A model generated the notes under the pieces. The model was not told the DNA's origin, did no database searches, and saw only the letters and a program-made list of their open reading frames with translations. A program made the translations under genes and the position numbers. From positions 19,919 through 83,918 of the forward strand of contig JABCZG010000022.1 of assembly GCA_013289835.1 (NCBI GenBank): a DNA stretch of 64,000 nucleotides. Direction: 5' to 3'. Positions within the stretch are counted from its first letter, which is position 1, and every line of letters starts with the position of its first letter. Shown here piece after piece: positions 17,201 through 25,712 of the stretch. This stretch comes from Acidobacteriota bacterium. GTDB taxonomy: Bacteria > Acidobacteriota > Terriglobia > Acidiferrales > UBA7541.

Positions 17201-17815
17201 AGTCTGGGCCTCGTTGGTTGTCCGACAACGGCGACGACGTTTGCGGCACCTGCAGGGGCGAGCACGAGTGGCCCCTTGGACAACATGGCCTGCACGGATT
17301 CCCTGGGGAATATTGGTCCTTGCCACGACGGCATCCATAAGAATGCGATCCCCGTGGACTTCCAGTACATCAGCGGAAACCTTGCGCGCAACATGGGCCA
17401 GACTCTCCCGCTTTACCGTTTTGACATCTCCCTGACAAAAGCCATCAAGATTCCCAAGTGGGAGTCCAGTAGCCTGGAACTCAAATTCGAGGCATTCAAC
17501 GTTTTCAACCATCCACTATTCATCTCCAATGACGCTAATGACGTGCTGAACTTCTTCTCGATGCCGGCGTTGCAAGTTCACTCGAATCCGAACGATCCGA
17601 ACAGCCCCTTGATTCCCAATCCAAATTACACTTGCACGGGTGGGTGTATTAATCCTATAAATGGCCAATATCTCGGAAATGATGGAAAGCTTCTTAATAT
17701 CAACAACTTCCAGAGAGCGACGTTTGACCAGGCGAAGAACTTCCTGGGGCTGGGTGGCCCTGCAGCAACAGTAACGCCGCGCATCCTGCAGCTTGCCATC
17801 CGGTTCCGCTGGTAA
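14294..17815 (+). CDS. Oar-like TonB-dependent outer membrane receptor
   Basis: A 1,173-residue outer-membrane protein. A signal peptide (residues 1-31, ending TYGQG) precedes a carboxypeptidase-regulatory-like domain (ATITGRVLDPKGASVLNADV, DGLYRFDNLPPGIYDV), then a plug-like domain (TVNLDGGNISDQ, EVKEFQVLTNNYNAEYGQAGNIVLNVITKSGTN) and a long beta-barrel with many aromatic-ended strands, finishing LQLAIRFRW with the C-terminal aromatic residue needed for outer-membrane assembly. This architecture is greatly expanded in Acidobacteriota and is linked to uptake of large substrates, often saccharides or peptides. Start has a strong site (AAAGGGGGAG). A good terminator follows. The substrate is unknown; neighbours on the other strand are peptidases and an amidohydrolase. 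Confidence 0.93.
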   Translation: MSLENCRWLRGVVISFAVLLLVWSAQGTYGQGAFATITGRVLDPKGASVLNADVTATNTETGIERKTKTTSDGLYRFDNLPPGIYDVTLDASGFNKAEAKSVKLQVGEMRDVNFNLELAGQKQSVVVTSELPLVETTKTDVSTVIDDKDVADLPTTTSFGNIGGVANDYEGLAATAPGVKYDYTGNSADIVGPGATNSRGITVNLDGGNISDQVVSSRDALGATVEEVKEFQVLTNNYNAEYGQAGNIVLNVITKSGTNQIHGDWHSYFRGRNLGASDFFYNLNDPVDRAPFFKHENGFTVGGPLIKDRVFWFGSWEKVAEGAPTTTTPFGSSVTVSQPTNEILGSAKVDAKLTDKHMLTIRYNLQRDTSGNLLVQTGPNTDPSGFVSSVVHDNGLNIGMVSTLSPHIVNEARFYWHRFLSQTPDASTLPGEVLPSAYVGADFCCPQGALQNRFQYIDNLSWTRGAHTFKFGANISHFPYDSIFQQYHYGAYQSFSTGGCTNSLFSNAGAQNLCPNQFTFGSGPGYVASADNIYGVYAQDTWQLTHTITVNYGLRYDVEVGAFKGGTIVNPTVPGSGCFQSNGLIPACGSDKNNWQPRLGVAWSPSYSSGFMHTLFGDSGKSVIRASGAVVTEMAYLNVALDSLNFDGKNLNTATIAAPASDCFLANGKPNPAPTAADAQACAVLTAYPNAPSQTALLPFTTSTGNFGRVRPISPTIKNPSIYMASLAISRQIGPSFVWSVGYQGVFGHGLFGESDQNFPTPVADPAHPGYFYFPATGGNDRPNPLFGAIRTNFSNRTSGYNGAYVTAQKRLSHHFQFQGSYTYSKTMATGEDFFGLSEPANPLAPLSLDRALSQQDIRHLANFSFVADTKSLFHTPIVNQVLNNWTFGMTGTLQSGRPYPVSTGDGTFTGDNFPALGSETNQRPNICEPNTTIPGCAGLPAGTLVSTNIGSISGSNYEIIQQGITVCNSLGLVGCPTTATTFAAPAGASTSGPLDNMACTDSLGNIGPCHDGIHKNAIPVDFQYISGNLARNMGQTLPLYRFDISLTKAIKIPKWESSSLELKFEAFNVFNHPLFISNDANDVLNFFSMPALQVHSNPNDPNSPLIPNPNYTCTGGCINPINGQYLGNDGKLLNINNFQRATFDQAKNFLGLGGPAATVTPRILQLAIRFRW

Positions 17816-17859
17816 GGACGGCGGAAACCGTACAAGCAAAAACAACAATCTGTTCAACC

Positions 17860-17890
17860 GAGGGGGCCGAAAGGCCCCCTCAATTTTTTT
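17860..17890 (+). terminator. Rho-independent terminator of the TonB receptor
   Basis: Stem GAGGGGGCC (17860-17868), GAAA tetraloop, complement GGCCCCCTC (17873-17881), then AATTTTTTT. It stands 44 bases after the stop codon and is a strong, textbook terminator for the rightward gene. It is also close to the end of the leftward amidohydrolase gene. Confidence 0.9.
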
Positions 17891-17972
17891 GTGCGACACA
17901 ATTCCATGCCGAAGAAGCCCACCACAGAGACCCGGACGGCTACGATTGCGTATTGAGTGCAAGAATGCGGGG

Positions 17973-19688
17973 CTATTGAATCGGTTGATAAACCGTGCGG
18001 CCGCCGACCACCGTACGCAGCACGCTGGTATTGGCGTACTCCGCAGGCGAAACCTTGGTGAGGTCGTTCGAAAGGATGATGAAGTCGGCGTACGCGCCGG
18101 GCTTCAATTGGCCCTTCTTCCCCTCCTCGAATTGGGCGTATGCCGAGCCTGAGGTGTACGCACGAATACAATCCTCGAGCGAAATCTTCTCCTGCGGCTC
18201 CCAGCCGTTCCTGGGGCCGCCTTCGGGGCGCTCGCGCGTCACGCACGCATACAATCCGCGGAAGGGGCTAACCGGCTCAACGGGATAGTCCGTGCCAAAG
18301 GCCAGCGGGATGCCGTTCCTAATCATGGTCGCCCAGGCATACGCGCCCTTGAGGCGGTCGCGCCCGAGCCGCTCTTCCGCCCAGCGCATGTCCGTGGTCT
18401 GGTGCGAAGGCTGCATCGAAGCAATCACGTTGAGCTTCGCGAAGCGCGCGAAATCCTCCGGTGCGACGACCTGCGCGTGCTCGATGCGGTCACGGCGGTC
18501 GCGCGGCTTGTTGGCTTTGGCCACCGCTTCGAAAACATCCAGCGCAATGCGGTTCGCGCGGTCACCGATGGCATGGAACGCCAGCTGGAATCCCGCCTTG
18601 TCGCGCTCGATGGCCATCTTCCTCAATTTTTCCGGATCGTTGGTAAGAATCCCGCTAGTAGAAGGATCGTCCGAATACGGTTCCAGCAACGCCGCCGTGC
18701 GCGAACCCAGAGCGCCATCGGTAAACGCCTTCAAAGCCCCGGTCTTCAGCCATTGATCCGTCCAGCCACCCTGCGCGCGCATGTTCTGAAGGTCGTCAAG
18801 CGAAGCCAGAAACGGCAGCCACTCCGTGATTCGAACGGTCAGCTTCCCTTCCTCCTTCAATTGCTTGTAAACCGCGAAATTCTCCCAGTCTGAAAAATCC
18901 TGTACCGACGTGACGCCGTTCTTCGCGACATTTTCAAGCACCAGTTCGATTCCGTGGCGTCGCTGTTCGGGAGAAGGATCGGGAATCCTGCCATTCACCA
19001 GGGACATCGCCGCGTCTTCCTTGAGCATGCCCGTCGGCTCGCCAAGCGCGTCGCGTTCGATCTCACCGCCCGGCGGATTCGGCGTGTTCTTGTCAATCTC
19101 GCCGCTCTTCAGGGCCAGGGAATTTGCGACGGCCACATGACCCGAAACGTGCGTGAGCATGACCGGGTTCTTCGGCGCCACGGCATCCAATTGCTGACGA
19201 TTCGGAAATTTTTTATCGGCCCAGAGAGTATGGTCCCAGCCGCCGCCGGTAATCCACTCTCCTGGTTTGTGCTGAGCTACAGCTTCGGCAACTCGTTTCT
19301 GCATTTCCTCCACTGAAGGGACACCGGTCAGGGGCACCGCGAGGATGTCCGCCGCCGCGCTACCAAGATGCACGTGCGCGTCATTGAAGCCAGGCATGAC
19401 GAACTGGCCTTTCAGCTGGACGGTAACCGCGCCCTCTTGCCCGCCGCCGCAATCCAGGAAAACGTGATCCATTTTGCCGATGCAGCTGATCTTCCCGTCG
19501 GCCACCGACATGGATTCCGCCCACGGGTTCTCCGGATCATTCGTATAAATGTGCCCGTGAACGTAATACGTGGTGCCTGAGGCGGATTGCGCCGCGCGCG
19601 CTTTGGCATGGAACAGGGAAATGGCGCCGACCGCGCCGAGTGACATGACACCAGCAAGTGCAACGTAACGCGCGGGTCGCAGCGTCAC
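17973..19688 (-). CDS. Exported amidohydrolase (YtcJ-like, amidohydrolase_3 type)
   Basis: Metal-dependent TIM-barrel hydrolase of 571 residues. A signal-like segment covers residues 8-32. The first metal site is NDAHVHLG (His105 and His107), the later ligands are in LAFHAIGDRAN and RIEHAQVV, and a catalytic Asp is in LAFGTDYPVEPVSP. The C-terminus returns to the beta-sandwich (GAYADFIILSNDL). The family hydrolyses exocyclic C-N bonds and the exact substrate is unknown. Its start overlaps the stop of the M20 peptidase by four bases (ATGA), so both are translated together, which suggests turnover of peptides or N-acylated amino acids. Confidence 0.9.
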   Translation of the reverse strand: MTLRPARYVALAGVMSLGAVGAISLFHAKARAAQSASGTTYYVHGHIYTNDPENPWAESMSVADGKISCIGKMDHVFLDCGGGQEGAVTVQLKGQFVMPGFNDAHVHLGSAAADILAVPLTGVPSVEEMQKRVAEAVAQHKPGEWITGGGWDHTLWADKKFPNRQQLDAVAPKNPVMLTHVSGHVAVANSLALKSGEIDKNTPNPPGGEIERDALGEPTGMLKEDAAMSLVNGRIPDPSPEQRRHGIELVLENVAKNGVTSVQDFSDWENFAVYKQLKEEGKLTVRITEWLPFLASLDDLQNMRAQGGWTDQWLKTGALKAFTDGALGSRTAALLEPYSDDPSTSGILTNDPEKLRKMAIERDKAGFQLAFHAIGDRANRIALDVFEAVAKANKPRDRRDRIEHAQVVAPEDFARFAKLNVIASMQPSHQTTDMRWAEERLGRDRLKGAYAWATMIRNGIPLAFGTDYPVEPVSPFRGLYACVTRERPEGGPRNGWEPQEKISLEDCIRAYTSGSAYAQFEEGKKGQLKPGAYADFIILSNDLTKVSPAEYANTSVLRTVVGGRTVYQPIQ

Positions 19689-20965
19689 CGTGATTTCTCC
19701 TGTACAACTCCAGATATTCCGAGAATGGTGAGCAGCGCCCGCTTCAGCCCCGTTTCACGCCCGCTGGGGTCATACCATTCCAGCAGCGAATGCGCCCCGC
19801 CGCCGTTGCCGCCCGCGCCGATCGAGATCGCGTCTATGCCCATGGACAACGGAATATTCGCATCGGTGGAAGAGCGCTCGAGACGGGATTGATTGCCGGT
19901 GTATTCGTCGGCGGCACGCAACGCCGAGAGCAGCGGCGAATCCGCCGCCAGCTCGCCCCCAGGACGGCTGCCGAGCAGCTCGACCTTCCATTCCAGCTTG
20001 CCCTTGGAGCGGTCCCGCGCGGAATCCATCTCGTCGCGGACACCGGCGGAAATGCATTCCCGCAGCGATGATTCGAGACGCGTGAGCTCTTCTTCGTTTT
20101 CCGAGCGGATATCCACCTTGATCCGCGCTTCGTGAGGCACGGAATTCACTGATGTGCCGCCCTCAATCTGTCCAATGTTGAATGTCGTGCGCGGAGTGAC
20201 GGGAACTTTAGTATTGATGAAGCGTACCGACCCTCTTACCAACGCATTGATCGGATTCGGCATGCCGAAATCAGACCAGCTATGGCCACCCGGCCCGCTG
20301 ATCGTCGCCTCCAGCCGCCGCGACGCAAGCGCTTTCGTGGTGACATGATCCGTGCCCGAACCATCCAGCACCACCACGGCTTTCAGTTTCGAATGGTAGC
20401 TTTCCACGAGGGCGCGCATCCCACGGAGATTGCCTTCGCCCTCCTCGCCAACGTCGGCCACAAAAAGAACCGTCCGCTGTGGTCGCAGACCCGCGGCCTG
20501 CACCGCGCGCGCGAATGCCAGAATCGCCGCCAAGCCTGTGCCGTTGTCCGAAATCCCTGGCGCGCTCATGCGGCTGCCCTCGTGCCGAACCTTAACGTCT
20601 GTGCCGGGAGGGAAAACCGTGTCCAGATGAGCCGCGACGATCACCAATTCCTTTTCATTTGCCCCACGCCACTCCCCGATGACGTTTCCCGTCTTGTCGA
20701 TCTGCACCGGAAGGCCCGCCTCCGTGAGGAACGCCTTCACCGCCGCGCCGCGTGGTCCTTCCTGGAATGGCGGCGCGGGAATTTCCGTAAGCCGCACCTG
20801 CTGTTCGTTTACCCAGGAAATATTTGGCGAAAACCAATCGAGAGCAGCGCGCACTTGGGGATCGTCAGCCAGCGGCGCGGCATGGGCTTGACGGTGCGGA
20901 TGCAGTGAAACCGCGGAGCGAACCGGCATAGCCAGAAGAATAACGCAAACGAGAGCGGGTTTCAC
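19685..20965 (-). CDS. Exported M20-family metallopeptidase
   Basis: Zinc aminopeptidase or carboxypeptidase of about 426 residues. Metal ligands are in VAAHLDTVF, SDNGTGLAA and GEEGEGNLRG, with the last His in GGAHSLLEWYD; the dimerisation domain starts near SGPGGHSWSDF. The frame is open further upstream to TTG codons, but a GTG at 20965 gives an ideal signal peptide (MKPALVCVILLAMPVRSAVS), so I start there, leaving 26 bases after the LeuA-like gene. It ends within the start codon of the amidohydrolase. Confidence 0.88.
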   Translation of the reverse strand: MKPALVCVILLAMPVRSAVSLHPHRQAHAAPLADDPQVRAALDWFSPNISWVNEQQVRLTEIPAPPFQEGPRGAAVKAFLTEAGLPVQIDKTGNVIGEWRGANEKELVIVAAHLDTVFPPGTDVKVRHEGSRMSAPGISDNGTGLAAILAFARAVQAAGLRPQRTVLFVADVGEEGEGNLRGMRALVESYHSKLKAVVVLDGSGTDHVTTKALASRRLEATISGPGGHSWSDFGMPNPINALVRGSVRFINTKVPVTPRTTFNIGQIEGGTSVNSVPHEARIKVDIRSENEEELTRLESSLRECISAGVRDEMDSARDRSKGKLEWKVELLGSRPGGELAADSPLLSALRAADEYTGNQSRLERSSTDANIPLSMGIDAISIGAGGNGGGAHSLLEWYDPSGRETGLKRALLTILGISGVVQEKSR

Positions 20966-20991
20966 TGTCGTCTTTCGCAGCCGTTTTCGTT

Positions 20992-22257
20992 TCAACGGCG
21001 TGCGGCCTCGGCGCAAAGAGCGAGGACCTCCGCATCGGTGAGGACGCGGGCGGATTGTTTGGCGGCGTCGAAGATGCGATTCACGATCCCGTCGTCGGCC
21101 GGGATGCAGTGCTTCTCCAGCCAGAAGAGCACGTTGGATTTTCCGCTCATCGGACCAATTTCGATCACCTGTTCGAGCCCGAACAGGTGCGCAGGCACTC
21201 CGCTGTAGACGGCGTTGGCTAGCGCGGGATCGTTCTTTCGAAACGCTTTGATGAGCGCCGCGGCATGCACCCCAGTCGCCGTTCGAAACGCATCATGACC
21301 GACGACAGGATAGTTCGGCGGAATGGTCGTTTGCGTGGCCTTGGCAACTTTTTCGCAATATTCCATGAGCCTCGATAGATCCTGATGAATCAACCCCATC
21401 AACCGCAGGTTCACCAGCATCAATTCCATCGGCGTATTCCCGACACGCTCGCCAAGAGCGTTGGCCGCGCCGTGCACCTGGTGCGCGCCCGCAGCAACCG
21501 CGGCCAGCGAATTGGCGATCGAGAGTCCGCGGTCATTGTGCCCGTGCCAGTCCACGCGAATATTTTCGCCAGACGGCTTCACGACTTCCGTAATGGCGAA
21601 CTTGACCAAATTGAAAGCACCATTTGGAGTAGCGTGACCAACCGTATCGCAAAGGACGATGGCACGAGCGCCGTTTCGAATAGCTGTCGAATACAGCCGC
21701 TTCACCGTGTCCGGATCCGTGCGCACGGTATCCTCGGTGACGTACATGCACGGCAGCCCATTCTCCACCGCGAACTTCACTGCCTTTTCCGTGGTGCGCT
21801 CCAGATGGTCGACGGTCCAATCTTCCACCAGCCGCCGAATAGGACTGGAGCCGAGAAACGTCGCGGCTTCGATGGGGATGCCAACCCGCTGCGAAATTTC
21901 CACGATTGGGCGAATATCATTTTCATGCGTGCGAGCCGCACAGTTCGGCTTGATCTTCATGCGCTGCGTGGCGATTTCCCGAGCCAGCGCTTCCGTGTGC
22001 GCAAACGCGCGGGGACCAGCTCCCGGCAAGCCAATATTGACGGCGTCAATCCCCAGCGTTTCCATCAAGTGCAGAATTTCGATTTTTTCTTCGATGCTCG
22101 GATCGAAAACGGAAGGATTCTGCAAGCCGTCGCGCAGCGTCTCATCGTCTAAGAGGACGCGCGTGCCCGGAGCGATTTGCGGCGGCGTGGCGACGTTCCA
22201 GTCGTAAATCCATTCGTTTTGCTGTGCGTCGCTATTCACCAGTTCATCCTTCGGCAA
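20992..22257 (-). CDS. LeuA-like DRE-TIM metallolyase (2-isopropylmalate synthase/homocitrate synthase family)
   Basis: A 421-residue enzyme that condenses acetyl-CoA (or another acyl-CoA) with a 2-oxo acid, by family. The divalent metal and substrate motif reads LDDETLRDGLQNPSV, where LeuA usually has D-T-T-L-R-D-G-E-Q; the HxH metal motif is VDWHGHNDRGLSIAN. The later loop HGAANALGERVGNTPMEL is typical. It has no C-terminal LeuA regulatory domain. It is far from leuCD and sits between a small Cys-rich protein gene and peptidase genes, so it might make 2-isopropylmalate or serve another condensation such as citramalate or homocitrate formation. Confidence 0.8.
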   Translation of the reverse strand: MPKDELVNSDAQQNEWIYDWNVATPPQIAPGTRVLLDDETLRDGLQNPSVFDPSIEEKIEILHLMETLGIDAVNIGLPGAGPRAFAHTEALAREIATQRMKIKPNCAARTHENDIRPIVEISQRVGIPIEAATFLGSSPIRRLVEDWTVDHLERTTEKAVKFAVENGLPCMYVTEDTVRTDPDTVKRLYSTAIRNGARAIVLCDTVGHATPNGAFNLVKFAITEVVKPSGENIRVDWHGHNDRGLSIANSLAAVAAGAHQVHGAANALGERVGNTPMELMLVNLRLMGLIHQDLSRLMEYCEKVAKATQTTIPPNYPVVGHDAFRTATGVHAAALIKAFRKNDPALANAVYSGVPAHLFGLEQVIEIGPMSGKSNVLFWLEKHCIPADDGIVNRIFDAAKQSARVLTDAEVLALCAEAARR

Positions 22258-22287
22258 GGTAGCCTCGTGAGCTTCGCGGCGATCGTT

Positions 22288-22530
22288 CTAGTTGCGCAAT
22301 GTATAGCTCTGCGGCTGCTGCGCGGGGTCCGGACGGTAGAGCGTCTTGCAAAATTCGCAGCGATAAATTTCCGCTTTCGCACCGATCAGCGCCACCACTT
22401 CCTTCGGATAATCGTAATAGCGTTTCAAGTGGCCGTTGCATAGCTTGCCCTTCTCGTCTTTTTCGTCGCATGCGCGCTGCTTCGGCTTGCGCGTCTTGAT
22501 TTTGGGTGACGCCGCGGTCTCTTCGGGCAT
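22288..22530 (-). CDS. Small cysteine-rich protein, possible zinc ribbon
   Basis: An 80-residue protein, mostly charged, with two cysteine pairs: CDEKDEKGKLC (spacing 9) and CEFC, which together could hold one zinc ion. The middle is basic and aromatic (HLKRYYDYPKEVVALIG). The ATG at 22530 has a good site (GAGAGGAGC). It lies 11 bases after the ALDH gene and 30 before the LeuA-like gene, on the same strand, so it is probably in their operon. Function unknown. Confidence 0.75.
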   Translation of the reverse strand: MPEETAASPKIKTRKPKQRACDEKDEKGKLCNGHLKRYYDYPKEVVALIGAKAEIYRCEFCKTLYRPDPAQQPQSYTLRN

Positions 22531-22541
22531 GGTGCTCCTCT

Positions 22542-24113
22542 CTAAAATCCGTGGTCGCGAAAAAACGTCTTCATGGCGCCGCGAGCATTCCGCATCTTGG
22601 CGGCAAGCCCGCCGCCGAATTCGAATTGCAGGAACGCATCGGCCGCCCGTTCCAGGTCCGCCCCGTAGCGGTACCACCAGGGCTTTTCGCGGTGCTCCAG
22701 CCGGTCGCTATCCATATATTTTGTCTGCACCATTTCCAGCAGGCCGGCCTTGCCGTGTGTGCGGCCCCAGCCGCTCGCGCCGGAGCCGCCATGCGGAGCT
22801 TCGGCAATCGCAAAATAGCTGATCGCGTCATTGATCATCACCGCGCCCGCGCGCAACCGTTTTGCAATGGCTTCGCCGCGCGCAGTATCGCTGGTCCACA
22901 CGCTCGCAGCAAGCGCAAACGGCGAATCGTTCGCGTGCGCGACAGCTTCTTCCGCGTCGCGCACGGTTTGAATCGCCAAGATGGGGCCAAACGTTTCTTC
23001 CTGAAATAGTTTCATGGATGAATCCACGCCGCTGATCACCGTAGGCTCGAAGAAGTTCGGGCCGAAATCGGGGCGCGCACTGCCGCCGCACAAAACCTTC
23101 GCGCCGCGAGAAACGGCGTCGTGAATCAGTTCGCTCATGCGCGCGACGTGCTGCGGCCGAATGAGCGGTCCAACATCGCTGGACGAATCTTTCCCGGGGC
23201 CAAGCCGCAGCTTCTTCGTCTTTTCCACGCAAAGCGCAATGAATTCCTCGGCAATGGTCTGCTCAACAAAAAGGCGCTCGACGGACAAACAGACCTGCCC
23301 ACAATTGGTATAACTCCCCCAAACCGCCGCGCTAGACGCCACATCGAGGTCCGCGTCCGATAGCACGATCATCGCATCTTTGCCGCCAAGCTCTAGGACA
23401 GAGGGAATCAGCTTTTTGGCGCAAGCCTCCGCCACGCGGCGTCCGGTAACCACGCTTCCAGTGAACAAAACTTTGTCCGGGGCCGCATCAATCAACGCCT
23501 GCCCTACTTCCCCGCCGCCCTGAACAACGCGAACAAGATCAGCCGGGAAGCCCGCGACCGTGAAAAGCTTTTCGATAAGCGCGCCACACTGCGGAGTGAA
23601 ATCGCTCGTCTTGCAAACAACTGCATTCCCCGCGACGACTGCGGGAATAATCTGACTCAAAGGAATGGCCAGCGGGTAATTCCACGAGCTGATGATCCCG
23701 ATGACCCCCAGCGGCTCATACAGCAAACGCCCACTTTTCGCTTTCGCTGCAATGCTGTGATGCGGAACCGATTCCGCCTTGAGCAACCGCTCGGCATTCC
23801 TGGAAAAATACTCCGCCGTGTCCAGCGCCACGAAAATGTCCGCGAACAGCGCTTCGACCCGCGGCTTGCCGGATTCCCGCACAACGGCGTCAGCCAACTC
23901 CTCGCGCGAAGCCATCATACGTTCGCGCAAGGCGCGCAACTTCGCGCACCGCTCGCGAATCTCGACCTTTGCCCAAGCGTTCTGCGCCGCTCGCGCGCGC
24001 GAAACAATCTCCGCCAGCCGGCCCGGCAAGGTCCTTTCGAAATGTCCTACGACTTCCCCACTTGCGGGGTTGATGGAGGGAAGCGTATCAACAGGGATGG
24101 CCGTGGCCGCCAT
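22542..24113 (-). CDS. NAD(P)-dependent aldehyde dehydrogenase
   Basis: Oxidises an aldehyde to an acid, class-3-like. The 523-residue protein has oxyanion-hole Asn145 in SSWNYPLA, the coenzyme region VVCKTSDFTP (Lys168; the usual Glu after it is Asp), general base Glu241 in LELGGKD and nucleophile Cys275 in NCGQVCLSVER. It is longer than succinate-semialdehyde dehydrogenase by a C-terminal tail of about 40 residues (WWYRYGADLERAADAFLQFEFGGG). The substrate is uncertain. It starts an apparent five-gene leftward run ending with the amidohydrolase. Confidence 0.9.
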   Translation of the reverse strand: MAATAIPVDTLPSINPASGEVVGHFERTLPGRLAEIVSRARAAQNAWAKVEIRERCAKLRALRERMMASREELADAVVRESGKPRVEALFADIFVALDTAEYFSRNAERLLKAESVPHHSIAAKAKSGRLLYEPLGVIGIISSWNYPLAIPLSQIIPAVVAGNAVVCKTSDFTPQCGALIEKLFTVAGFPADLVRVVQGGGEVGQALIDAAPDKVLFTGSVVTGRRVAEACAKKLIPSVLELGGKDAMIVLSDADLDVASSAAVWGSYTNCGQVCLSVERLFVEQTIAEEFIALCVEKTKKLRLGPGKDSSSDVGPLIRPQHVARMSELIHDAVSRGAKVLCGGSARPDFGPNFFEPTVISGVDSSMKLFQEETFGPILAIQTVRDAEEAVAHANDSPFALAASVWTSDTARGEAIAKRLRAGAVMINDAISYFAIAEAPHGGSGASGWGRTHGKAGLLEMVQTKYMDSDRLEHREKPWWYRYGADLERAADAFLQFEFGGGLAAKMRNARGAMKTFFRDHGF

Positions 24114-24212
24114 ACGCCCGATTCTAACCGATTTTCCGCCCGGAGGGATGCCGCGACACTCGAGCTTCTGCCAACTTTGCTTTCTTCCAGCGGGAGCGGA
24201 AAGCCGTTCGAA

Positions 24213-25565
24213 CTAGTGATCTGCTTTCTGTGTGAACAGCTGCAAATTTTCCGCCTTCCAACGCATCGCGTCATGAATGCGATTCCGTCCACTGGGATGA
24301 TCAAAGAAAATCCACTCTTCGACCGGACCAGGATTCATCTTGCGATACTCGCCCAGGTGGATCGCGGCTTGCGCAAAGCCGTCCGGCTGCCGGCTGGCGT
24401 TCAAACCGTACATATCGGCTTCATGCTCGGTCGTGCGCACATGCGTATTCAGGAACGGCGTGTACACAAATCCCAGGAGCGATCCCAAAAGAAAAACAAG
24501 CGGGATCACCGCCGTGTCTCCAATTCCCCGCACCTGCCAGCGCGCTCCCCAGCGTGCGAGGCACCCTTCCAGCGACCATCGCAAAAACGCGAAGAAAATC
24601 ACAATGACCACCGAGTAGTACAAAATGTCCTTGGGGATGTGATGGAGAACGTAATGCCCCATCTCATGGCCCATGACCGCCTGAATCTCTTCCGGCGAGC
24701 CCCTTCGCAAAAGGTTGTCGTTCAGAGTGATTCGCATGGTATGGCCAAAGCCGCTGACGTTCGCGCTCATCCGCGTGGTCTGCCGCGATGCATCCACCTG
24801 ATAGACCTTTTGCGCGGGAATGCCGTTCGCCCTCGCAAGACTCAAGATGGGCTGCGTGATCTTCGGATCATCCAGAACGGTGTATTTGTTGAGCAGCGGA
24901 AAAATGTAAACCGGCGCAATCATGATGAAAAAAGTGAAAAAGAAAATGGAAACGCCCGCGCCCCAGATCCACCACGTCCGCGGCAGCCGCCGGACGACAC
25001 CAAAGAGCACCATCGACACAACGCCCCCGAGTATGAGGTTCACCACCAGAATGATGAGTTGGTCGCTGAGCCAGGGTCCAAACGTCTGCGTCGCCAGTCC
25101 GTACTGCCGTTCCCGGAAAAATCCTTCGTATATCCCCAGCGGCGCCCCCAGGATCGTCGTAACGATCAAAAACTCCGTCCAGTAAATCAGTGTCTGCAAC
25201 GGCTTGAAGCGCGTGATGCGTTCGGCGAAATTCCGCATCCCAGCCGACCATCCAAAATGCAGCACCATAAAATAAATGGCGACTCCATACAGAAAATCCC
25301 AGAGGATCAGCCAGTAACCGCCCTCGAAGTACGCGTCCGAACGCGACCGCGCGCTCGCGGGAATCTGCGCCAAATACGCTTCGGTTGCGGCGTCCGCGTC
25401 AAAGTGGGCCGAGGGTTGCGCCGCAGCGGGCACTTGCACTAAGTCCGGCATCGCCGTGGTTGGTTTCTCTCCCGGGCCCGGCGTTTGCTGAGCGTGGAAC
25501 GCGCTCGCGAACACCAGCATCGCGAGCACCGCCAGGCCAGCGAATTTCATTTTCCGACAGTTCAT
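24213..25565 (-). CDS. Membrane M48 metallopeptidase (Ste24/HtpX-like)
   Basis: A 450-residue integral membrane zinc peptidase. After a signal-like N-terminus there are about six membrane segments (for example LYGVAIYFMVLHFGW, QLIILVVNLILGGVVSMVLFG, IWGAGVSIFFFTFFIMIAPV). The zinc site is HEMGH in QAVMGHEMGHYVLHH, with the third ligand in TEHEADMYGLNAS. This is closest to CAAX-protease Ste24 in layout. It would degrade or process membrane proteins on the cytoplasmic or membrane face. It stands alone between truA and ALDH on the same strand. Confidence 0.92.
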   Translation of the reverse strand: MNCRKMKFAGLAVLAMLVFASAFHAQQTPGPGEKPTTAMPDLVQVPAAAQPSAHFDADAATEAYLAQIPASARSRSDAYFEGGYWLILWDFLYGVAIYFMVLHFGWSAGMRNFAERITRFKPLQTLIYWTEFLIVTTILGAPLGIYEGFFRERQYGLATQTFGPWLSDQLIILVVNLILGGVVSMVLFGVVRRLPRTWWIWGAGVSIFFFTFFIMIAPVYIFPLLNKYTVLDDPKITQPILSLARANGIPAQKVYQVDASRQTTRMSANVSGFGHTMRITLNDNLLRRGSPEEIQAVMGHEMGHYVLHHIPKDILYYSVVIVIFFAFLRWSLEGCLARWGARWQVRGIGDTAVIPLVFLLGSLLGFVYTPFLNTHVRTTEHEADMYGLNASRQPDGFAQAAIHLGEYRKMNPGPVEEWIFFDHPSGRNRIHDAMRWKAENLQLFTQKADH

Positions 25566-25712
25566 CGTTTCTCCTGTATCCCCGGTTTTCTGGAGAGTCT
25601 ACATACCATCGCTCTCAGTCTCCGCAAATTTCGAGTATCCGGTTTCTTTCAGGGCTCCTGGCGCAATACGAGGCAAAGCCCGCAATAGTTTCCTGAAACG
25701 TTGCGAAATGCC

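Noticed and set aside
23757..25442. 561-codon rightward open frame opposite ALDH and the M48 peptidase
   Set aside because: It crosses two well-supported genes and their gap, is very rich in Arg, Pro and His, and has no domain. It is a shadow of the opposite strand.
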